A stretch of DNA of 9,600 nt from Actinomycetes bacterium (GTDB lineage: Bacteria; Actinomycetota; Acidimicrobiia; Acidimicrobiales; RAAP-2): NCBI GenBank assembly GCA_021800645.1, contig JAJYYT010000060.1, positions 1 to 9,600 on the forward strand, given 5' to 3'. Numbering within the stretch: position 1 is the first letter of the stretch; each line of letters begins with the position of its first letter. A program made the translations under genes and the position numbers. This document shows positions 4,895 to 9,600 of the stretch, one piece after another. The notes beneath the pieces are model-generated. The model was not told the DNA's origin and did no database searches. It saw only the letters and a list, made by a program, of their open reading frames with translations.

Positions 4895-5872
4895 ATGCGG
4901 TACGTGCGGCTGGGGAAGAGCGAGCTCGAGGTCTCCCGCGTGGCGTTCGGGACCTGGGAGCTCGGTGGCGAGTGGGGTGCCACGGACGAGGTCAAGGCGA
5001 TCGCGGCCATCCGTAGGGCGGCCGACGAGGGGATCACCCTCTTCGACACCGCGCAGGCGTACGGGTTCGGGGCCTCCGAGCGGCTTCTCGCCAGGGCGCT
5101 CGACGGCGTCGGCCGCGAAGGGCTCGTGATCGCCACGAAAGGAGGGCTCCGCCCCCAGGACGGCGGCGTCGCACGCGACGCGAGCGCTGCGTGGATCCAA
5201 CAGGGTGTCGAGGAGAGCCTGCGCGCGCTCAGGAGGGATGTGATCGACCTCTACCAGGTCCACTGGCCGGACCCGGCGACGCCCTTCGAGGAGACGGCAC
5301 GTGCGCTCGAGCGCCTGAGAGACGCCGGAAAGATCCGTCACGTCGGCGTCTCGAATTTCGACGTCGCCCAGATGGAGGCGTTCAGCGCGACGCTGCCGGT
5401 CGAGACCCTCCAGCCGCCGTACCACCTCTTTCGTCGGGACATCGAGCAAGAGGTCCTGCCCTATTGCGCCGCGCATGACATCGGCGTCCTCGTCTACGGT
5501 CCGCTCGCCCACGGCCTTCTCGGCGCCCGGTTGCGAGCCGACACCGTGTTCTCGGTGGGCGACTGGCGGGCGCGCAGTCCGGTGTTCAGGGGCGAGACCT
5601 TCTCGAAGAACCTTGCAGTCGTCGCGCAGCTCGAGAAGTTCGCACGCGCCGAGCTCGGCATCACCCCGGTGCAGCTCGCGATCTCCTGGGCGCTCGCGAA
5701 CCCGGCCGTCCACGTCGCGATCGTCGGGACCCGCGATCCCGCGCATGTCGACGAGGCGGTCGCCGCGGCCGACATCGACCTCGAGCCGGCGGTCCTCGAG
5801 CGCATCGACGAGCTCGTGCGCGCAGCGGTGCGGGTCGGCGGGCCGAGCCCGGAGGACATGCCGAGACGTTGA
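4895..5872 (+). CDS. Aldo/keto reductase
   Basis: A 325-aa cytoplasmic NAD(P)H-dependent oxidoreductase of the aldo/keto reductase family, a TIM barrel of the usual length. The catalytic tetrad is complete: Asp51 and Tyr56 (LFDTAQAYGFGASE), Lys82 (ATKGGL) and His123 (IDLYQVHWPD). Other family blocks are GKIRHVGVSNF (145-155), LVYGPLAHGLL (199-209) and the cofactor-binding IVGTRDPAHVDEAV near the C-terminus. The overall pattern, including DLYQVHWPDP and a DWR segment followed by GETF, resembles AKR11-type general stress reductases (YhdN-like), but the substrate cannot be read. The start is ATG 4895: GGAGGCGGAG lies just upstream and family proteins begin MRYRxLG; an upstream GTG at 4808 would add an unconserved tail. 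It is divergent from tetR and followed after 288 bp by an MFS exporter. Likely detoxifies reactive carbonyls. Confidence 0.93.
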   Translation: MRYVRLGKSELEVSRVAFGTWELGGEWGATDEVKAIAAIRRAADEGITLFDTAQAYGFGASERLLARALDGVGREGLVIATKGGLRPQDGGVARDASAAWIQQGVEESLRALRRDVIDLYQVHWPDPATPFEETARALERLRDAGKIRHVGVSNFDVAQMEAFSATLPVETLQPPYHLFRRDIEQEVLPYCAAHDIGVLVYGPLAHGLLGARLRADTVFSVGDWRARSPVFRGETFSKNLAVVAQLEKFARAELGITPVQLAISWALANPAVHVAIVGTRDPAHVDEAVAAADIDLEPAVLERIDELVRAAVRVGGPSPEDMPRR

Positions 5873-5997
5873 CCGTCGCCCGCGGACGGAGCGGTCGGCG
5901 CTTGCTTCCTGCGGGCCTTCGCGCTGAGTGCCGCGAGGGCTGCTTGCGGCCAGGGGATCGTTGCCTGGGGGTCGGGAGGACGGCGCGGGGGACCGAG

Positions 5998-6036
5998 GTC
6001 GCGAACAGGCGTCGCGAACAGGCGTCGGGAATAGGC
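5998..6036. repeat. Three-copy 13-bp tandem repeat
   Basis: GTCGCGAACAGGC occurs at 5998-6010 and 6011-6023, and as GTCGGGAATAGGC at 6024-6036 (two changes). It lies in the 288-bp gap between the reductase and the MFS gene, about 40 bp before the putative operator. Apart from this array and the operator at 6077-6093, that gap shows no gene. Confidence 0.9.
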
Positions 6037-6076
6037 ATGGACGTCAGGCGTTGAACCTGCCGTCCCTGAACGAAAA

Positions 6077-6093
6077 CGGAACGTATCGTTTCG
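6077..6093 (-). promoter_or_regulatory. Putative TetR operator, site B (upstream of the MFS gene)
   Basis: Minus-strand CGAAACGATACGTTCCG, 14/17 identical to site A before tetR. On the plus strand it overlaps AACG-TAT-CGTT (6080-6090), with exact 4-base palindromic arms, and lies within a wider ACGAAA...TTTCGT inverted repeat (6070-6094). It ends 67 bp before the MFS start, a position fit for repression. No convincing -35/-10 pair was found, so its place relative to the promoter is open. Confidence 0.6.
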
Positions 6094-6160
6094 TGCTCGC
6101 ACCGACACCCAGAGAACCCGGAGAGCAACGAGTGAGGAAACCGAAGACGGAGCGCCCTCG

Positions 6161-7645
6161 ATGAGCCGGCGCACGCCCCATCCGGCCGCCTCCCTGGCGC
6201 TGATCCTCGCCGCCTCGTTCATGGTCGTGCTCGACTTCAGCATCGTGAACGTCGCCCTCGCTTCGATCGAGCACGAGCTTGCGGTGGGGACGACGGCCGT
6301 GCAGTGGGTGATCACCGCCTACGCGATCACCTTCGGCGGCCTGCTCGTCCTCGGCGGGAGGATCGGCGATCTCTTCGGCCGTCGCCGGGTCTTCGTGGCA
6401 GGTCTCGTCGTCTTCTCCTTCGCCTCGTTGGCGGGAGGGCTCGCGACGTCGATCGGCGTCCTGATCGCCGCACGCGCCGTCCAGGGCGTCGGGGCGGCGC
6501 TCGTCGCGCCCGCAGCCTTGTCGCTCATCACCGCTGCCACCGCCGAAGGGCCGGCGCGCAACCGTGCGCTCGGTTACTACGGAGCCACGGGTTCCGTTGG
6601 CTTCGTGGCGGGGTTGGTGCTCGGCGGCGCGCTCGTCCAGTACTTCGACTGGCGCTCGGTGCTGTGGGTGAACGTCCCCATCGGCCTGCTCGCGGCCGCG
6701 CTCGCTCCGTTCCTCGTGACCGAGGTCCCACGCGGGGCGCGCGCCCGACTGGACGTCGTCGGTGGCGTGCTCGTCACCGGAGCGACCGCCGCGCTCGTCT
6801 ACGGGATCTCAGAGGGGCCCGCGCTCGGGTGGACGTCGGCCGCGACGCTCTTGGCCCTCGCGTCGTCGGTCGTGCTCGGGGCGGCGTTCGTGCACCTGGA
6901 GCGGCGCCACCCTGCGCCACTCGTCCGGCTCGGGATGCTGCGGCGCCGAGGGCTTCGTTCGGCCAACCTCGCGATGGCCATGCTCGGGGGGTGGAGCGCA
7001 GGAGAGCTGCTGACGGTGCCGCTCTTCTTCCAGCTCGTGCTCCACTACTCGGCGCTCGTGACCGGGCTCGCGATGGTGCCCCAGGGGCTCATCGGGTTCG
7101 TCGCCGTCCTGCGCGGGGCAAGCATCGTGCGGCGCGTCGGAGTCCGATCGCTCTTGATCGCTTCGGCCGGCGCTGCCAGCGTCGGCCTGTTCCTCCTCGC
7201 CTCGAGCTTCGGGTGGCACGACTACGCGCTGTTCCTCCCGGGGTTCATGTTCGTCGGCTTCGGGAGCGCAGCCGGTGCGTTCGGCGCGACCGTCGCGGCG
7301 ACCCGTGGGGTGAGCGACGAGGAGCAGGGGCTCGCCGGAGGGCTGATCAACATGAGCCGTCAGGTCGGCGCGGCCTTCGGCGTCGCGCTGGCCGCGGCGA
7401 TCATCGGCACCGGCACCGCCTCGGGCGGCTCGGTCGGGGCGGACCGCGCGTCGCTGTTCGTGATCGCGGCCTTCGGGGTGGTCGCCGCCGTGGTCGTCAG
7501 CCACGGGCTCGCCCGTGCGCGCCCTGAGGCTCGGGCCGCCGCTCGTGCCGACGAGGACGCCGAGGTTCTCGTGCGCGCGGGGTGCGACCTGCAGCCGCAG
7601 GCGGAGGGCGAAGACGGCACACCTCCCTACGCGCTGGTACGTTGA
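6161..7645 (+). CDS. MFS drug exporter, DHA2 (EmrB/QacA) type, 14 TM
   Basis: A 494-aa inner-membrane proton-driven exporter. Fourteen hydrophobic segments can be counted, as in the DHA2 family, from SLALILAASFMVVLDFSIVNV (about 10-30) to SLFVIAAFGVVAAVVVSHGL near residue 450. TM1 carries the D-F-SIVNVAL motif typical of DHA2. Motif A is GGRIGDLFGRRR after TM2. Motif C-like glycines are in ATGSVGFVAGLVLGG (TM5). The arginine of motif B is in LIAARAVQGVGAAL (TM4). The tail after about 460 is hydrophilic and acidic. ATG 6161 has CGGAG eight nt upstream. A putative TetR operator lies 68 bp upstream, matching one in front of tetR, so expression is probably induced when TetR is released. Substrates are likely lipophilic cationic drugs or a metabolite linked to the reductase, but this is inference. 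It converges with the sigma factor gene. Confidence 0.94.
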   Translation: MSRRTPHPAASLALILAASFMVVLDFSIVNVALASIEHELAVGTTAVQWVITAYAITFGGLLVLGGRIGDLFGRRRVFVAGLVVFSFASLAGGLATSIGVLIAARAVQGVGAALVAPAALSLITAATAEGPARNRALGYYGATGSVGFVAGLVLGGALVQYFDWRSVLWVNVPIGLLAAALAPFLVTEVPRGARARLDVVGGVLVTGATAALVYGISEGPALGWTSAATLLALASSVVLGAAFVHLERRHPAPLVRLGMLRRRGLRSANLAMAMLGGWSAGELLTVPLFFQLVLHYSALVTGLAMVPQGLIGFVAVLRGASIVRRVGVRSLLIASAGAASVGLFLLASSFGWHDYALFLPGFMFVGFGSAAGAFGATVAATRGVSDEEQGLAGGLINMSRQVGAAFGVALAAAIIGTGTASGGSVGADRASLFVIAAFGVVAAVVVSHGLARARPEARAAARADEDAEVLVRAGCDLQPQAEGEDGTPPYALVR

Positions 7646-7647
7646 GC

Positions 7648-7683
7648 CGTTCCTCCCGAGCGAGGTCGTCGCGGTCGGGAACG
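7648..7683. terminator. Candidate bidirectional stem-loop between MFS and sigma genes
   Basis: CGTTCC (7648-7653) pairs with GGAACG (7678-7683), with a few more inner pairs possible after a bulge, in the 46-bp gap between two convergent stop codons. There is no T-run on either strand, so support comes mainly from position. Confidence 0.3.
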
Positions 7684-7691
7684 TCCCCGGC

Positions 7692-8534
7692 TCAATCGAG
7701 CTCTACGTCTCGATGATCGATGTTCGCGACGCGCTCTGTGATCGGCGCTGACGCCTCCGTGCCGAGGTAGCGCCGGACGCGTTCGGCGAGGCCGGCCGGG
7801 ATGACGCTGTCGGGGTCGTGGAGGTTGCCGAGCGACGCCCTCGCCCCCACCAGCGCCTGGTAGAGCGGCGGGCACGTGGCACAGCTGGCGAGATGGGCTT
7901 CGAGGGCACGGCGTTCTGCTGGTTCGAGCTCGTCGTCGATGTAGCTCGATACCTGCTCTCGAGCCTCCCAGCAGCCGAGCGGTACCCCGGCATTTGCCGC
8001 CCGTCGCTGCTCTCGTTGTGAAAGGGCGCTCACGAGCATCATCCTTCCTCGTCGGATCCGCTGCTTCGCCGCGGGGAGCGAGATGCCGAGCACCTCGGCC
8101 ACCTCGCTCGCTGGGAAGCCTTCGGCGTCGTGGAGCACGACCGCGCTGCGATAGTGGTACGGCAGGTGGACGAGCGCGTCGCGAAGCTCCGCAGCCGACT
8201 CGGCCCGCTCCACCACCGCTTCGGCGTCGACGCTATAGGCCTCGTCCCGCCATTGGGTCTCCACGTCCGCGACGCTGAGCTCATGGGCACGGTGGCGAGC
8301 CCGATCGACCGCCAAGTGGGAGAGGATCTGGTGCAGCCAGGTCCGGACCGACGCCTCGCCCCGGAATTGGTCCGACCGCTCGAGGGCCCGCAGCACGGTC
8401 TCGCCGACCAGGTCCTCTGCCTCGGCCTCCCCCGCCGTGATCGAGCGTGCGTAGCGGTACAGGCCCGGTAGCTCGGCTGCCACCGCGCCGGCGAAGTCCC
8501 CGCTTGGCCGTTCGCCCGCCGAGACGCTTGCCAC
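7692..8534 (-). CDS. ECF sigma factor fused to a zinc-binding anti-sigma-like domain
   Basis: A 280-aa single-chain protein. Region 2 is about 18-82: LYRYARSITAGEAEAEDLVG, then ETVLRALERSDQFRGEASV, then RTWLHQILSHLAVDRAR, covering core-RNAP and -10 contacts. Region 4 is about 119-171 (LVHLPYHYRSAVVLHDAEGF, PASEVAEVLGISLPAAKQRI) and reads the -35. After a 15-residue linker comes Cys188, then 25 residues, then His214-x3-Cys218-x2-Cys221 (SYIDDELEPAERRALEAHLA, then SCATC). This is the zf-HC2/ZAS metal site usually found on a separate anti-sigma protein. About 50 residues without membrane segments follow. The frame is uninterrupted, so this looks like a genuine fusion. The start is GTG 8534; the frame is open to 8690, but that stretch contains a long hairpin and is not conserved-looking. 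It lies downstream of DUF2892 and SOD genes on the same strand. The zinc site may be redox-sensitive. Confidence 0.9.
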   Translation of the reverse strand: MASVSAGERPSGDFAGAVAAELPGLYRYARSITAGEAEAEDLVGETVLRALERSDQFRGEASVRTWLHQILSHLAVDRARHRAHELSVADVETQWRDEAYSVDAEAVVERAESAAELRDALVHLPYHYRSAVVLHDAEGFPASEVAEVLGISLPAAKQRIRRGRMMLVSALSQREQRRAANAGVPLGCWEAREQVSSYIDDELEPAERRALEAHLASCATCPPLYQALVGARASLGNLHDPDSVIPAGLAERVRRYLGTEASAPITERVANIDHRDVELD

Positions 8535-8568
8535 GGTCCCCAGTCTGCCGCTCTCCAGCGCTACGTGC

Positions 8569-8610
8569 CCGATCGGGCGGTACCTGCCTCTGCAGGTACC
8601 GCCCGATCGG
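8569..8610. terminator. Perfect 19-bp inverted repeat with 4-nt loop
   Basis: Arms 8569-8587 and 8592-8610 are exact reverse complements around CTCT (8588-8591); the arms read CCGATCGGGCGGTACCTGC and its complement. It lies between the DUF2892 stop (8653) and the sigma start (8534), both read on the minus strand. It is the strongest hairpin in the window. There is no T-run, so it would be a U-less, actinobacterial-style terminator or a 5'-leader structure for the sigma mRNA. Confidence 0.7.
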
Positions 8611-8652
8611 CTCGCTGCCGAAGGTCCCGGCTTGCGCCGGATCGGCCGGTGC

Positions 8653-8901
8653 TCAGGCTGCCCGGCGCAGGTGCGCCACCCTGTGCCCACCGGAGCCGGC
8701 GCCCGGGCCGCGCGTCGTCAGGCCGAAAACGCTGTAGAGGGGGCAGTACCCGCTCGCCGCCGTCACGACCATGACCGCCGCCACGACGAGCAGCACGATG
8801 CCTCCTGCCGTCGAGAAGCCGAGCACGCCGCTCCCAGCGACCGCACCGGCTGCCACGAGGACCCGCAGGGCCCGGTCCGTCTTTCCCATGTTCTTCTTCA
8901 T
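8653..8901 (-). CDS. DUF2892 (YgaP-like transmembrane domain) membrane protein
   Basis: An 82-aa inner-membrane protein. It begins MKKNMGKTDRALRVLVAAGA, the classic DUF2892 opening, and has two hydrophobic segments, about 13-29 and 32-49. These are followed by the family's G-x-CPLYSVFGL signature (51-60) and a basic tail of about 20 residues that is longer than usual. In YgaP this domain anchors a rhodanese; here it stands alone, as in many bacteria, and its function is unknown. ATG 8901 has AAGGAG six nt upstream. It lies 101 bp downstream of the superoxide dismutase gene on the same strand and upstream of the sigma factor, from which a perfect hairpin separates it. No promoter is convincing in the 8902-9002 gap. 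Confidence 0.9.
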   Translation of the reverse strand: MKKNMGKTDRALRVLVAAGAVAGSGVLGFSTAGGIVLLVVAAVMVVTAASGYCPLYSVFGLTTRGPGAGSGGHRVAHLRRAA

Positions 8902-9002
8902 CGCCTGCTCCTTGCCTCATCGGGAGAACCAACGACCTAGAGACGCACGAGGCCCCAGGAGGGATACAACCCGCGTCCGTTCGAGGCCGAGGGCAGGTCG
9001 GC

Positions 9003-9600
9003 TCAACCGAGCGAGGCGCTCCGGGCCTGCTCGAAGCGCTGTGCGACGTCCGGCCAGTTGACCAGGTTCCACAGCGCGTCGACGAAGTCTGCTCGGACGT
9101 TGCGGTACTGCAGGTAATAGGCGTGCTCCCAGACGTCGAAGACGAGCAAGGGCACCGACCCTTGAGCCATGTTGGCGTGGTGGTCGTAGATCTGCTCGAC
9201 GATCAGCCGAGCGCCGAGCGGCTCGTAGGCGAGCGCGCCCCACCCGGAGCCCTGCACCAGCACGGCAGCTTGGGAGAGCTGGGCGCGCATGGCCTCGAAG
9301 GACCCGAAGTGCTCATCGATCGCGGCGGACAACTCGCCCTCGGGCCGACCGCCGCCGCCGGGAGTGAGGTTCTTCCAGAACATCGAGTGCAGGACGTGGC
9401 CCGAGACGTTGAACGCGAGGGTCTTCTCCAGGCCGACGAGCCCGGCGTAGTCGCCGGCCGCCCTCGCCTCGCCCAGGCGCTCGAAGGTGGTGTTGGCACC
9501 GGCCACGTACGCAGCGTGGTGCTTGGTGTGGTGGATCTCCAGGTTCTCCGCCTGGTAGTGCGGCTCGAGCGCCGCGTAGTCGTAGGGAAGCTCCGGCAGG
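9003..9600 (-). CDS. Superoxide dismutase, Fe/Mn type (5' end outside window)
   Basis: The visible 198 residues are nearly the full enzyme, lacking only a few N-terminal residues beyond the right edge. It converts superoxide to oxygen and hydrogen peroxide in the cytoplasm. The fragment opens [16 protein letters not shown], typical of the family. Metal ligands in fragment numbering are His23 ([12 protein letters not shown]), His71 ([12 protein letters not shown]), and Asp155 and His159 ([13 protein letters not shown]). The YDHHANM segment puts His140 where many MnSODs have an active-site glutamine; mycobacterial SodA, as I recall, also has histidine there (VYDHQ). Metal choice (Fe, Mn or either) cannot be settled from this. 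No signal peptide is expected. It precedes the DUF2892 gene and, further down, the sigma/anti-sigma fusion on the same strand, consistent with an oxidative-stress neighbourhood. Confidence 0.96.
   Translation of the reverse strand, partial: LPELPYDYAALEPHYQAENLEIHHTKHHAAYVAGANTTFERLGEARAAGDYAGLVGLEKTLAFNVSGHVLHSMFWKNLTPGGGGRPEGELSAAIDEHFGSFEAMRAQLSQAAVLVQGSGWGALAYEPLGARLIVEQIYDHHANMAQGSVPLLVFDVWEHAYYLQYRNVRADFVDALWNLVNWPDVAQRFEQARSASLG

Noticed and set aside
4715..5746. Long minus-strand extension upstream of tetR
   Set aside because: It is antisense to the aldo/keto reductase, which has a complete catalytic tetrad. TetR proteins start close to the HTH, so the extension is shadow.
6304..7527. 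A 407-codon plus-strand frame inside the MFS gene
   Set aside because: It is an Arg-rich shadow in another frame of a clear 14-TM transporter.
8535..8690. In-frame N-terminal extension of the sigma factor to 8690
   Set aside because: It would translate the perfect hairpin and an Arg/Gly-rich stretch before region 2. ECF sigma factors begin shortly before region 2, which fits GTG 8534.

Overview
The window is chromosomal DNA of very high GC content with strong third-position GC. It most likely comes from an actinobacterium (Actinomycetota). The clues are a DUF1918 protein, a bacterial-proteasome-activator (Bpa/DUF2587) homologue, a Mycobacterium-like Fe/Mn superoxide dismutase, and frequent GTG starts. 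A deep-branching lineage such as Acidimicrobiia or Thermoleophilia is possible, but the class cannot be fixed from sequence reading alone. No rRNA, tRNA, CRISPR array or transposase is visible.

Layout, left to right. (1) 2-812, plus strand: the 3' end of phosphoenolpyruvate synthase, then a two-CBS-domain protein. (2) 813-1363: a 32-bp tandem repeat, the small DUF1918 gene on the minus strand with an excellent ribosome binding site, and a spacer with a perfect palindrome resembling a DosR/DevR box. (3) 1364-1831, plus: an unrecognised 155-aa protein. (4) 1945-4026, minus: a probable three-gene unit, transcribed in the order Bpa-like protein, PncA/isochorismatase-family hydrolase, BON-DUF2267 membrane-anchored protein. 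A short tandem repeat sits in each gap. (5) 4076-7645: a TetR regulator (minus), then an aldo/keto reductase and a 14-TM DHA2-type MFS exporter (both plus). A 17-bp motif occurs upstream of tetR and again upstream of the exporter, so the three genes look like one regulated detoxification/export module. (6) 7692-9600, minus: an ECF sigma factor fused to a zinc-binding anti-sigma-like domain, a DUF2892 membrane protein, and a 5'-truncated superoxide dismutase.

The left half resembles the stress or dormancy clusters of other actinobacteria: PEP-synthesising enzyme, CBS, DUF1918, BON/DUF2267 and possible DosR-like boxes. The right half is suited to xenobiotic and oxidative stress. The most notable observations are the DosR-box-like sites, the sigma/anti-sigma fusion, a Bpa homologue lacking the C-terminal proteasome-docking motif, the paired TetR operators, and unrelated short tandem repeats at several gene boundaries.
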